Shown in pieces: positions 56,027 to 64,000 of a stretch of 64,000 bases of DNA (positions within the stretch are counted from its first letter, which is position 1; the number at the start of each line of letters is the position of its first letter). Source of the DNA: Brucella gallinifaecis (GTDB lineage Bacteria > Pseudomonadota > Alphaproteobacteria > Rhizobiales > Rhizobiaceae). Both the position numbers and the translations under genes were made by a program. Under the pieces are notes generated by a model. That model had not been told where the DNA came from. It ran no database searches and saw nothing but the letters and a program-made list of their open reading frames with translations. The stretch covers positions 28,525 to 92,524 of the forward strand of contig NZ_ML636811.1 in the NCBI RefSeq assembly GCF_006476605.1, given 5' to 3'.

Positions 56027-56803
56027 ATGGATCATGAAGTCACATTTCCGCTCATCAACGGGACCCGGATCAGACAATTCCAGGGTGGCAAAGGTGAAGT
56101 AGCCGTTTTTCTGCATGGCGGCGCAGGGCTTTCGGTCTGGACGCCATTCTTCCAGAAAATTTCCGAGCATTATGATCTGCGTGTGCCTGAACATCCCGGC
56201 TTCGGCCTGTCCGACAACCCGGAATGGCTAAACACAATTGCAGATCTTGCGCTGTTTTACATGGATTATCTCGATAATATTGATGCGGAGAAAATACATT
56301 TGATCGGCAACTCCTTCGGCGGCTGGATCGCGGCAGAAGTTGCAAGCCGTGACTGTTCGCGATTGAAAAGCCTGACCTTAATTGGCCCTTCAGGCCTTGC
56401 ATCGTCCGCGGACGCTACCGATATTTTCCGTTGGTCGCATGAGGAAAGCATGCGAAATCTCTTCCACAATCAAGCCATTGCTGAACGTATTCTTACTGCT
56501 CCTGTCGGGCCGGAACAACTGGCTACGCTGGTAAAAAACCAGACAACCGTGGTCAGGCTCGGTGCGGCCACTCGCCTTGTAAACCCGGACCTGGTTCGCT
56601 GGCTTCACCGCATCAAAGTACCTGCTCATATCGTGTGGGGGGAGGAGGATCGGATTTGCTCTGTGGCTACCGCCTCAATCTGGGCCGAAAATCTGCCACA
56701 TGTAAAGGTCACAATCGTGCCAGAAGCGGGGCATCTGCCGCATGCTGAAAAAGCTGATATAACCGGCCCTGCGGTTATTCGTTTCCTACAGAATGCCAAC
56801 TGA
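56027..56803 (+). CDS. Alpha/beta hydrolase, second copy of the island
   Basis: The 258-residue hydrolase has Ser96 in GNSFGG, Asp208 in WGEEDRIC and His236 in PEAGHLPHAEK, with the oxyanion loop HGGAG. It resembles C-C bond hydrolases and esterases of ring-degradation pathways and is only distantly similar to the hydrolase at 47721. A TGGAGGAGC ribosome site lies before the ATG. It may cleave the second ester or ring-fission product of the same pathway. Confidence 0.87.
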   Translation: MDHEVTFPLINGTRIRQFQGGKGEVAVFLHGGAGLSVWTPFFQKISEHYDLRVPEHPGFGLSDNPEWLNTIADLALFYMDYLDNIDAEKIHLIGNSFGGWIAAEVASRDCSRLKSLTLIGPSGLASSADATDIFRWSHEESMRNLFHNQAIAERILTAPVGPEQLATLVKNQTTVVRLGAATRLVNPDLVRWLHRIKVPAHIVWGEEDRICSVATASIWAENLPHVKVTIVPEAGHLPHAEKADITGPAVIRFLQNAN

Positions 56804-56832
56804 TCCTTGTTTCGCAGAAGTGATTCGTGTAG

Positions 56833-56875
56833 CTAGTGTGGTGGATTTGAACTTCAAATCCGTAAACCACACTAG
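56833..56875. promoter_or_regulatory. Nested 43-bp palindrome before the LysR gene
   Basis: Outer arms CTAGTGTGGT and ACCACACTAG (10 bp) enclose a perfect inner palindrome GGATTTGAA-C-TTCAAATCC, with a 4-base GTAA bulge on one side. It lies 30 bases after the hydrolase stop and 36 bases before the LysR start. It could be a LysR operator, a terminator or the scar of a small palindromic element. Confidence 0.5.
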
Positions 56876-56911
56876 GAAAGCTGGTGAGAAGAGCTGGCTC
56901 GGCGGATACGG

Positions 56912-57844
56912 ATGGATATAAGACAGATTCAGTATTTCATCCGGGTCTATGAGGAGCGTAGCTTTTCACGGGCGGCGGAACGAGCAAATGTAGTTCAGCC
57001 AGCGCTGAGCATGCAAATCCGACGTCTTGAGGAGGAACTCAAGACATCGCTTTTCGACCGCACGCCCAAGGGTATTGAACCGACAATTTCTGGTGATCGC
57101 CTCTACCAGCTTTGCCTGCCTATCGTGCATGGCATTGCCGATGCCCGCCGGGAAATCATGGAACTGGGAAACGGTACGCGTGTGGCAGGCTCGCTGCGTG
57201 TGGGCATGCCGCCTTCCGTCAATCGCGGTATTCTCGGGCAGGTTTTGTCTGAATATGCTGACAGCTACCCCAATGTTGATGTGACGGTAACAGAAGCCTA
57301 TAGCGATGGTCTCACCGCGCTGGTGCAGCAGGGGGCACTTGATCTCGCCCTTGGCGCCGCTCCAAACGTCAATACCGGGCTTTCTCACCGTATCGCGCTG
57401 CGTGATACGCTGATGCTGGTGTCAAAACATCCGGTTAATGGTGAGCCACTGAGCCCCTGCCGGTTGCGTGACCTCCGCGATTTCAAACTGATTGTACCGC
57501 CACGACAGACGTTTCTTGGGGCCACGATTTATACCTATATCGCAAGCGGAGAGTTGAAGCCCTCCCGAACAATGGAAATCGAAGGAGTGACGGCAACGCT
57601 TGAGCTGGCACGCGCTTCTGAATGGGTTACAATCTTCCCTTATATTTCCATGCGGCGCGACATTCGTGAAAACGGATTCCACGTCTACCCGATTATAGAC
57701 CCGCCGATGAACTTCAATCTCTATTTTGTTTTTGACCCAAGTCGGCCTTTGACGGCTGCATCACGGGCTTTTTCCGAGATGCTGGAAGCCGCCTTGCAGC
57801 AAGTGGACTGCGATCGAAATGCCTTGCTCGGCGAGCGCAGCTAA
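56912..57844 (+). CDS. LysR-family transcriptional regulator
   Basis: The 310-residue protein starts MDIRQIQYFIRVYEERSFSR, the classical LysR N-terminus, with the HTH continuing ANVVQPALSMQIRRLEEEL (about residues 24-42), followed by a periplasmic-binding-like effector domain (about 90-295). NRGILGQVLSEYADSYPNVD is typical of the CbbR/NAC-like group that senses aromatic-pathway acids. It is the only regulator inside the island and most likely controls the monooxygenase, SDR and hydrolase genes. A nested palindrome lies in its promoter. Confidence 0.9.
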   Translation: MDIRQIQYFIRVYEERSFSRAAERANVVQPALSMQIRRLEEELKTSLFDRTPKGIEPTISGDRLYQLCLPIVHGIADARREIMELGNGTRVAGSLRVGMPPSVNRGILGQVLSEYADSYPNVDVTVTEAYSDGLTALVQQGALDLALGAAPNVNTGLSHRIALRDTLMLVSKHPVNGEPLSPCRLRDLRDFKLIVPPRQTFLGATIYTYIASGELKPSRTMEIEGVTATLELARASEWVTIFPYISMRRDIRENGFHVYPIIDPPMNFNLYFVFDPSRPLTAASRAFSEMLEAALQQVDCDRNALLGERS

Positions 57845-57941
57845 TCGTTATCACGGTTGTGAATATCTTCAATCAGAACATCTGATTTGCATCTGCTTCA
57901 CACTGTCAGCAGGATTGGCGCTGCAAATCAGGGAGTAGAAA

Positions 57942-58253
57942 ATGATTTATGATATGCGTGTCTATACTGCCCATCCTGGCAAGGAACAGGCTTTGAGCAA
58001 ACGTTTCGTGCAGCACGTTCTGCCGATTTTTGAGCGACTGGGTATTGCCGTGGTCAGCATTTTTGAAACACGCGTACCAGCGCCGAAGCTGATCTATATC
58101 ACCCGTTTCACGGATGAGGCCACGCGTGAAAAAGCTTGGAATGCCTTTAAGACGGATGCTGACTGGCTAGCAGTGAAGGCAGCTTCGGAAATGGACGGCC
58201 CGCTTCTGGCGCAGCAAGAAATCCATGCGATGAATGCGGTTGATCACGGTTGA
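57942..58253 (+). CDS. NIPSNAP-family protein
   Basis: This 103-residue protein begins MIYDMRVYTAHPGKEQAL and has the alpha-beta ferredoxin-like pattern of NIPSNAP proteins, with LIYITRFTDEATREKAW and FKTDADW. Small bacterial members often accompany ring-degradation or monooxygenase genes; no catalytic role is established. A GGGAGTAG site precedes the ATG. It is the last gene before the second IS graveyard and probably co-expressed with the LysR gene or from its own promoter. Confidence 0.85.
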   Translation: MIYDMRVYTAHPGKEQALSKRFVQHVLPIFERLGIAVVSIFETRVPAPKLIYITRFTDEATREKAWNAFKTDADWLAVKAASEMDGPLLAQQEIHAMNAVDHG

Positions 58254-58660
58254 TCGCAGTTTCACAGGCAGGCTGTAGGATTTGTTGCAAATGTGGAACA
58301 GCCCTGATTGCAAGGTATTTCTGCGTTCAGGCCCATGGTACGATGCATCCGTATGTCCGGCCTGTTAACGCGGCTTTATTCTCGCTATCCATGATGATAT
58401 CCGCGATGTCGATCGCCTAATCAAATTTGCGTACTCAAAGGCACATTGCAACAGACGTTCTGATCGATATCTGGATTTTGTCCGCTCGGCGCACCAAGCT
58501 TGGCACCTTGCCATGGTGGCCAGCTGTATTAGCTGGAACCTCTGCTTTTCTGTATTTATACTTTGATCATGATGTCCGGCGACTGATAAGTGCCGCCTTT
58601 CACTAGAAGCTCCCAGATCGTGCACGCGATCTTGTTCTCTAGGCTGTAGTGGCGATTTAA
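58254..58660. other. Intergenic stretch before the IS5 remnant
   Basis: No complete gene is recognisable. On the plus strand 58447-58605 is open and reads a hydrophobic tail (LPWWPAVLAGTSAFLYLYF core) ending in TAG, perhaps the end of a lost membrane protein. No start codon or ribosome site accompanies it. Confidence 0.3.
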
Positions 58661-59368
58661 CTATTTTATCCAGATAGCGATAGCAGCGATTTTGACGAAG
58701 CCCATGACGTTTGTAGTGAGTTTGTTGTGTCGCGTCTGAATTGCTTGAGCTTGTTGAAGAATCGCTCGATGCGAGTACGCTTTGGTGGAATGACAATCTT
58801 CATTCCAGTTCCAGCAATATTGTTGCACAGATGATCGGCATTATAGCCTTTGTCGACCAGTAGAGCATCGGCCTCGATACTATCGATAAGATCACAAGCG
58901 AATGCGATGTCGTTTCGCTGTCAACGACTTGCGATAAGGCGAACGTTAAGATCGAGTGCTTCGGTGGCGACATGTATTTTGGTGCTCAAGCCTCCGCGAG
59001 GCCGACCCAGGCCCTGGGCATCCGCCCCCCTTTAACCTTGCGTGCTCCTGCTGCATGCTGGTGAGCACGCACAATAGTGCTATCGATCATCAGCCATTCC
59101 AGATCGGCTTCGCGGGCAAGTGCGCTCAGCATATCGTCCAGCCCCCCCCCATCGCGATCCAGCGATAGTAGCGCCGCTTCACTAAACGGTAGTCACCCAA
59201 CCGCTCCGGCAGGTCGCGCCAGCGACCGCCTGAACGCGCCATCCACAAAAGCGCGTTCAGAAACTTCCGGTTATCGGTGCGAGGGCCGCGCTTACCTTTT
59301 GTTCCACCCGGCGGCACAAAGCTCTTCAGACGTTCCCACTGGTCATCCCGAAGGCAATCACAATCCAT
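58661..59368 (-). pseudogene. IS5-family (IS427-like) transposase, broken
   Basis: The frame starts at ATG 59368 with MDCDCLRDDQWERLKSFVPP. It shifts at a run of nine C at 59142-59150, then continues MIDSTIVRAHQHAAGARK, GRPRGGLSTKIHVATEAL (first catalytic Asp in IDST). A TGA interrupts near 58920, followed by ADALLVDKGYNADHL and RIERFFNKLKQFRR. After a short deletion near 58715 it ends VMGFVKIAAIAIWIK. Three lesions make it non-functional, although the sequence is otherwise nearly complete, so decay is fairly recent. Confidence 0.85.
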
Positions 59369-59446
59369 CGCTGATCTCCAAAAATCAGTCTTGAATCTGA
59401 TTTGCAGCGAGTTGGGAACCCCTATTCCTTAAATCGTCACTACGAC

Positions 59447-59640
59447 CTAGGTCACAGACTCATAACTACGGAGCCAGATGCGAATTGCAGCCAATTGGAC
59501 AGATGCGAGGAAATTATCATCGCATTTGTCGTATCGGGTTGCAACAGCTCGGAAGTGTTTGAGTTTGTTGAAAAACCTCTCGACGGCATTGCGTTGTTTG
59601 TAAAGCCATGGGCTGAAAGCAGGGACATTTACACGGTTTG
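59447..59640 (-). pseudogene. Second IS5-family transposase, C-terminal fragment
   Basis: Minus-strand NVPAFSPWLYKQRNAVERFF, then NKLKHFRAVATRYDKCDDNF and LASVQLAAIRIWLRS, is the end of a different IS427-like transposase. It lies just upstream of the near-complete copy, suggesting one IS5 element landed in another. Confidence 0.8.
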
Positions 59641-59702
59641 GCATGGGACGTATACAGCCCCAAGTTCCTCGTGCTGTGAGTTGATAGTGACAACGTGACA
59701 TC

Positions 59703-59727
59703 AAAGGCCTCTAAAACTGAGGCCTTT
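59703..59727. terminator. Hairpin at the edge of the IS5 remnants
   Basis: AAAGGCCTC and GAGGCCTTT pair perfectly over 9 bp around TAAAACT. It may be a bidirectional terminator; no adjacent intact gene reveals its purpose. Confidence 0.5.
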
Positions 59728-59941
59728 AAAGCATCAATCTATTGAAGTAGCTAGCCTATACGAGTGCACGGCTTAGTAAATCCTGCAAAGCAGAAACTAG
59801 CGGATGAGTTGCGCTTTTTTGGCCATTTTAAATAGCACTTAGATCAATATGACGATATCTGTCATCGACTGTTACCATCCTAAACCGCAAAACATCCATT
59901 CTGTTAGCGCACTTCCTAATGTTGCACCAGCCGCACCACTT

Positions 59942-60076
59942 CTATAGGGTTACCCGCAGCCGGATTGGCTGATGTTCCATTGTGGCTTCACACCATGAAC
60001 CAGCACTTGCCATGTTTATACCAAAACTTGAAGAAATAGCCATTGTTAATAATAAAACCATAGTAATTATGCGCAT
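59942..60076 (-). CDS. Possible small secreted peptide, perhaps frameshifted
   Basis: A 44-residue ORF starts after CCAGGAGAAAAT with MRIITMVLLLTMAISSSFGI, a plausible signal peptide, then MASAGSWCEATMEHQ. A one-base shift after the Cys would continue NGTSANPAAGNPIEVV, so the gene may once have been longer. No family is recognised. The rest of 59728-60516 holds nothing else I can support. Confidence 0.35.
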   Translation of the reverse strand: MRIITMVLLLTMAISSSFGINMASAGSWCEATMEHQPIRLRVTL

Positions 60077-60516
60077 ATTTTCTCCTGGTAATTATGTTAT
60101 TAAACGATTGTAATATAACTTCATTATTGACTATGAGAGTTTACAATTAAATGAACGATATTTGTTTGTGGTAATTAGAAGTAGTATTAATTTCTTTGTG
60201 ATAAGCGGGCGTGATGGGCAATAGGCTATTTATGATTATAACTAATCGTTTTGCGTGTGTGCTTAATTCGCTTAATGCGTCAATCCTGTACAAAGTATTC
60301 TTGGTTTATTCGGGTCACAATCATTTTTGCACTAAGAAATACGGCAGGCCGCAAGAGGCTTTCTCTGTTTTAAGAATAGCTTTCGACTGGGGGCGATATG
60401 ATTTTTTAAGCCGCACATGTGCAATTGATCCCTTGGAACTTTCCCTGAAGGTGCTGAGATCGAAATTCTAACCTTTGATAGGATTGGTCAATCTGACGGA
60501 TACGAAGAAGAATTTA

Positions 60517-60663
60517 GCTGGTTATCACTCCAAATTTACAGCTGCTTTCAAAGTTGAGGCTGCCCGGCTTGTGTGCAGCAGCGTCAGGTTGTTGCGTGTA
60601 ATTGCTGAAGGTTTTGGCGTTGGGTTGTCGACGTTTGGAAAATGGATGAGTGTCCACAATGAG
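60517..60663 (+). pseudogene. IS3-family OrfA remnant
   Basis: The plus strand reads GYHSKFTAAFKVEAARLV and VIAEGFGVGLSTFGKWMSVH, the helix-turn-helix of an IS3-family OrfA. The frame then runs into the inverted IS6 remnant, and no OrfB follows. Confidence 0.7.
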
Positions 60664-60724
60664 GGTTGTGTTGCACGAATTCGATTTGAACGGAGTGGCT
60701 TAACTCTGGACGCATTTATGCAGC

Positions 60725-61006
60725 GTGTGCGTCGTTTGATACGGCGATGATCTTGCTCAATCGTATTGTCCATATATTTGCTGGAACGAATGGCCATAGG
60801 TGTACCAGACTTGTCGGAGTTGGTTTTCTGCGTCACATTATAGAATAATTATTCTATTGGTCTGGTTGCCGTTGATGGTAATGTGCTCCGGCTTGCCACG
60901 ACAGACCAGAGCTTTGCGCAGAAAGCGTTTGGCGGCGGTCAAATCATGATCTTTGCAAAAATAGAACTCAAACATATCGCCGTTATTATCAATCGCATGA
61001 TACAAA
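60725..61006 (-). pseudogene. IS6-family transposase remnant
   Basis: The minus strand reads YHAIDNNGDMFEFYFCKDHD, LTAAKRFLRKALVCRGKPEH, then after stops SKYMDNTIEQDHRRIKRRTR. These match the middle and end of the IS6 transposase seen at 37338-38090. The N-terminal half is replaced by an IS5 piece. Confidence 0.75.
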
Positions 61007-61170
61007 GATTGGCTAATTCGTCACCCTGAATTTCCGGTTTGGGATCTTATGATGATAGGCAACGTTGTGTTCAACCGACATTAAAACAGCATGAGCTGGA
61101 AAAGAACTGAAAACTATCAGAGTCATCGGAAAGCTGTATTCTGAAAGTTGGGATCAATGCACCAATGTCC
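61007..61170 (-). pseudogene. IS5-family N-terminal fragment, inverted copy of 47190-47342
   Basis: On the minus strand it encodes MSVEHNVAYHHKIPNRKF and RVTN before a TAG, and its leader matches the copy at 47190 at about nine bases in ten, apart from an 11-base insertion. It joins the IS6 remnant at its 3' side. I see nothing further in 61171-61290. Confidence 0.7.
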
Positions 61171-61434
61171 CATCCAACTCATTGACGAAAAGTTTGCAAG
61201 AGAACTCGCTCGAGACCTTAAACACATAATTTGGTAATCTCGTTTTAAAATAGATCGCCAATACAGAATGAATTTATCATAAAGCACAGTATTTAGGTCG
61301 CTTGATCTTTGAGAATTTGCCGCGGAGCCGGGAAACTAAAGACGGCTGACCACATCTGCGCATTCCGCAAAATGGGCAGCTCCAACTGTGCATATTCAGT
61401 TGGTTCCAGTTTCTCAATGAAAGCGGATGTGTCG

Positions 61435-62436
61435 ATGCCCTATCATTTAAGTCTTCTCGACAAGAGCCCTGTAGTATCGTCCGGGCGTGCGGAAGCGGCA
61501 CTTGTCAATACTGTGTCTTATGCGCAGGCAGCAGAGAAGGCCGGATATAAGCGTTTCTGGGTGGCCGAGCATCACCATGCAGATGAATTAGCCGGACCAT
61601 CGCCTGAAGTTCTTGTGTCCTATCTTCTCGCATTGACCAGGCACATCAGAATTGGTTCTGGCGGCGTTATGCTACAGCATTACAGTCCCTATAAGGTTGC
61701 AGAGAATTTCAATCTGCTTGCAGCGCTGGGGCAGGGGCGCGTTGATCTGGGTGTTGGGAAAGCGCCCGGTGGGTTGCCACTGTCAACCAAGGCACTGCAA
61801 CAGGAGTTTGGTGCTGAAAAACGGCTCGACTTCAATAGCAAGCTTGAGCAACTCAGTGCATTTCTTGGTGGTGACAGGATCACTTCTGGTCCTTTCAAGG
61901 GACTGGCGGCGACACCAAAACCGCAGCTTCCTGCTGAAAAATTTGTGCTTGGCGCAAGCCCTGACAGCGCGCTGCTTGCCGCTCGTTCAGGCTGGGATTT
62001 TGTTTATGCTGGCCATCTCAACGGTGATACCGCCAATTTGCAAAAGACCTTTAGCGCTTATCATGAGGTGACTGGGAAAGTACCTGTTCTTGCATTGGGC
62101 GCAGCTGTGGCCGAAAATAAGGATGAAGTTGACGCAGCGCTCTCAAAAATCAAGATTTTTAAAATTCATCTGGCGTCGGGGGTCTCTGTCTCTGTCGGTA
62201 CTCAGGAGGCGGCTGCGGAGTTTGTGCGGCAGGCTGGCGAAAAAGAATATCGCATCGAAGAAAAGCACCCAAGCGTGCTTTCTGGTTCTGCAAAGCAGGT
62301 GAAACAGAAGCTGGATGAATTGCACGAGCAATATGGGGTCAAAGAGTTTGTGCTCGAATTCCCCGCTGTTTCCCATGAGCAAAGACTGGCTGCGATTAAG
62401 AGCCTCGCAGGCGAACGTCTTGCTATTGCCGCCTGA
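61435..62436 (+). CDS. Luciferase-like flavin-dependent monooxygenase (MsnO8-type)
   Basis: This protein of about 333 residues has the bacterial luciferase-like TIM-barrel fold. LSLLDKSPV at the start, [20 protein letters not shown] (about residues 42-61), [20 protein letters not shown] and [13 protein letters not shown] are hallmarks of the LLM class that oxidises organosulfur or other small compounds with reduced FMN. The start at 61435 (MPYHLSL) matches relatives; upstream in-frame codons to 61309 look like non-coding sequence. No good ribosome site is visible, and decayed IS DNA ends about 270 bases upstream, so the promoter may be altered. Confidence 0.87.
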   Translation: MPYHLSLLDKSPVVSSGRAEAALVNTVSYAQAAEKAGYKRFWVAEHHHADELAGPSPEVLVSYLLALTRHIRIGSGGVMLQHYSPYKVAENFNLLAALGQGRVDLGVGKAPGGLPLSTKALQQEFGAEKRLDFNSKLEQLSAFLGGDRITSGPFKGLAATPKPQLPAEKFVLGASPDSALLAARSGWDFVYAGHLNGDTANLQKTFSAYHEVTGKVPVLALGAAVAENKDEVDAALSKIKIFKIHLASGVSVSVGTQEAAAEFVRQAGEKEYRIEEKHPSVLSGSAKQVKQKLDELHEQYGVKEFVLEFPAVSHEQRLAAIKSLAGERLAIAA

Positions 62437-62468
62437 TCCAAAGCCGTGGGCTAGAAGGAGTACCTCAA

Positions 62469-63812
62469 ATGAGTTCCAATCAGATTAGATTTGGTGTGAT
62501 GCTGCAAGGAGCAGGCGGGCATATGAATGCTTGGAAGCATCCATCCGGGCCTGCAGATGCCAGTGTAAACCTGCAATTCATCATCGATACCGCTCGCAAG
62601 GCTGAAGAAGCAGGCATTAGCTTCGCCTTCATCGCAGACGGGCTTTACATCAATGAAATCTCCATTCCGCATTTTCTCAACCGCTTTGAGCCTCTGACAG
62701 TTCTGTCAGCGCTTGCTGCGCATACCAAGCGCATCGGCCTCGCAGGCACTGTGTCAACATCCTACAGCGATCCTTTTACGATTGCGCGCCAGTTTGCATC
62801 GCTTGATCTGATTTCTGGCGGACGTGCAGGCTGGAATGTTGTGACAACACCGCTGGAAGGATCAGGCCGAAATTACGGCAAACCGCATCCTGATCATGCG
62901 CTTCGCTATGAAATAGCCGATGAATATCTCGAAGTCACCAAAGGTCTTTGGGATTCTTGGGATGATGACGCTTTTATTCGTAATCGCGAAACTGGTCAGT
63001 TTTATAAGCCTGAAGGCTTTCATCGTCTTGACCATAAGGGCCGGTTTTTCTCCGTTGAAGGTCCGCTTAATATTCAGCGTTCACCGCAGGGGCAACCGGT
63101 TATTTTTCAGGCGGGCGCGTCTGAAGCGGGTGTTGGTCTGGCCGGTAAACATGCAGACGCTGTTTTTACCAATGCAGGCACGATTAAAGACAGCCAGACA
63201 TTCTACGCGCAGATCAAGGCCAGTGCCGTTGCGCATGGGCGCTCACAGGATGATATCGGCATTTTCCCGGGAATTGGTCCCATTGTCGGGCGAACTGAAG
63301 CTGAAGCAGAAGAAAAATATCAGGCGATCCGCAATCTGGTAAGTGTCAACGAGGCGCTTTTCTATCTTGGCCGTTTTTTCGATCATCATGATTTTACGAC
63401 TTACGACCTTGATGCACCATTCCCTGAGCTGGGTGATGTCGGCAAAAACAGCTTCCGCTCGACAACTGATCGTATCAAGCGCGACGCGGCTGAGAAGCAG
63501 CTGACTTTGCGTGAAGTGGCTCTCAATGCTGCAACGCCACGCACTTCTTTCATTGGAACGGCAGAACAGATAGCCGACGAAATTATTCGCTGGAAAGAGC
63601 AGAAAGCCGCTGACGGCTTCATTCTCGGTTTTCAGGTTATTGCAGAAGGGCTGGCCGATTTCATAGCGCATGTTTTGCCAATTCTGGAAGAGCGCGGCTA
63701 TCATGAAGGCACGCTCAAACATGATACGCTGCGTGAAAATCTGGGTCTGGTCCATCCGAAGAGCCGCTACGCCGCCGCTGTGCAGGAAGGCAATCAGAAG
63801 GGCGCGGCATGA
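62469..63812 (+). CDS. NtaA/SnaA/DszA-family FMN-dependent monooxygenase
   Basis: The 447-residue protein has [20 protein letters not shown] at the start, [53 protein letters not shown] and the [20 protein letters not shown] region. These are hallmarks of the group containing nitrilotriacetate and dibenzothiophene-sulfone monooxygenases. It uses FMNH2 from a separate reductase to cleave C-N or C-S bonds. A good AGAAGGAG site starts it 32 bases after the first luciferase-like gene, and it overlaps the next gene by 4 bases. Confidence 0.9.
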   Translation: MSSNQIRFGVMLQGAGGHMNAWKHPSGPADASVNLQFIIDTARKAEEAGISFAFIADGLYINEISIPHFLNRFEPLTVLSALAAHTKRIGLAGTVSTSYSDPFTIARQFASLDLISGGRAGWNVVTTPLEGSGRNYGKPHPDHALRYEIADEYLEVTKGLWDSWDDDAFIRNRETGQFYKPEGFHRLDHKGRFFSVEGPLNIQRSPQGQPVIFQAGASEAGVGLAGKHADAVFTNAGTIKDSQTFYAQIKASAVAHGRSQDDIGIFPGIGPIVGRTEAEAEEKYQAIRNLVSVNEALFYLGRFFDHHDFTTYDLDAPFPELGDVGKNSFRSTTDRIKRDAAEKQLTLREVALNAATPRTSFIGTAEQIADEIIRWKEQKAADGFILGFQVIAEGLADFIAHVLPILEERGYHEGTLKHDTLRENLGLVHPKSRYAAAVQEGNQKGAA

Positions 63813-63925
63813 ATATTCAACCGTCGCCAGAGATAAACCGAACGCTCGAAATCGAGGCAGGTCTTGCCTTGATTATCGACGAGTATATCGCTTTGCGTCG
63901 CGATATTCATGCGCATCCCGAATAG
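63809..63925 (+). pseudogene. M20 amidohydrolase, truncated after 38 residues
   Basis: The frame starts in an ATGA overlap with the monooxygenase and reads LIIDEYIALRRDIHAHPE then stop. RRDIHAHPE is the conserved start of hippurate-hydrolase-type M20 peptidases, normally followed by LGFEE and about 340 more residues. The break falls precisely inside that motif and new sequence follows, so an insertion or rearrangement is the likely cause. Confidence 0.75.
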
Positions 63926-64000
63926 AGGTGGTTCGGGAAATCTGGACAGCGGAGATAAGTGGAATTTCTGCCTGACTTCGGCTTAGATGCCGAGAACAGG
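63926..64000. mobile_element. Probable left end of an inserted element (runs off the window)
   Basis: From about 63923 the sequence GAGGTGGTTCGGGAAATCTG leaves the amidohydrolase reading. The abrupt switch within a conserved motif suggests an IS terminal repeat, with an ATG at 63986 possibly opening its transposase. Only 75 bases are visible, so the family cannot be named. Confidence 0.4.

Noticed and set aside
60211..60471. 86-codon frame between IS remnants
   Set aside because: GTG start without a ribosome site, no recognisable domain, AT-rich decayed surroundings.
61291..61437. 48-codon minus-strand open segment (FIEKLEPTEYAQLELPILRN region) overlapping the first luciferase-like gene's start
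   Set aside because: Its composition looks protein-like, but it is bounded by stops, has no start codon and matches no family I know; it may be a gene scrap.
1..64000. tRNA, rRNA, riboswitches, integrase/att sites and toxin-antitoxin pairs
   Set aside because: I looked for these and found none that the sequence supports.

Overview
The window looks like an accessory-rich stretch of an alphaproteobacterial (Rhizobiales) replicon. The mix of polyamine- and peptide-type ABC importers, an IalB-type invasion protein beside a trimeric autotransporter, an HTH-linked citrate synthase homologue and a Baeyer-Villiger monooxygenase cluster suggests Brucellaceae (Ochrobactrum/Brucella group). That placement is inference; there is no rRNA or other marker gene here.

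Layout. 1-4.1 kb: the 3' part of a PQQ-dependent sugar/quinate dehydrogenase with a terminator, then a MarR regulator overlapping a FUSC-type efflux protein. 4.15-4.8 kb: remnants of IS6 and IS3 elements. 4.8-33.7 kb: a large, mostly intact region for uptake and oxidation of amines or amino acids. It holds a PotABCD-like importer with an FAD amine oxidase, a type II HAD hydrolase and a GMC oxidoreductase (minus strand); a LysR regulator; a two-domain GNAT; an ArgE-type deacetylase, a GhrA-type reductase and a cupin; two aldehyde dehydrogenases around an isocitrate/tartrate-type dehydrogenase; a second FAD oxidase/HAD pair and second two-domain GNAT; a class III aminotransferase; a dipeptide-type ABC importer; and an Lrp regulator divergent from a third FAD oxidase. 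FAD oxidase, HAD and GNAT are thus each present at least twice.

33.9-37.0 kb: an HTH-citrate synthase diverges from a chimeric ORF (start of a FAD/NAD(P)-binding protein joined in frame to the end of an ATP-grasp ligase) and an MFS exporter. This looks like a collapsed small-molecule biosynthesis and export cluster. 37.3-38.1 kb: a decayed IS6 element. 38.1-45.9 kb: a serine recombinase with two inverted dyad sites upstream, followed by a tightly packed run: Fis-HTH regulator, EAL c-di-GMP phosphodiesterase, 1209-residue YadA-type adhesin, IalB-like protein and a 57-residue membrane peptide. This is the best candidate for an undescribed system, a possibly recombinase-switched, c-di-GMP-linked surface adhesion locus.

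46.0-47.7 kb: an IS graveyard (IS110, IS3, IS5, IS630 pieces). 47.7-58.3 kb: a catabolic island with a 4-hydroxyacetophenone-type Baeyer-Villiger monooxygenase, two alpha/beta hydrolases, a short-chain dehydrogenase, a ferric-type ABC importer, a LysR regulator and a NIPSNAP protein. 58.6-61.2 kb: a second IS graveyard that shares an inverted ~150-bp IS5 piece with the first, so the island lies between inverted repeats. 61.4-63.9 kb: two flavin-dependent luciferase-family monooxygenases and an M20 amidohydrolase cut off after 38 residues at what looks like an insertion junction.
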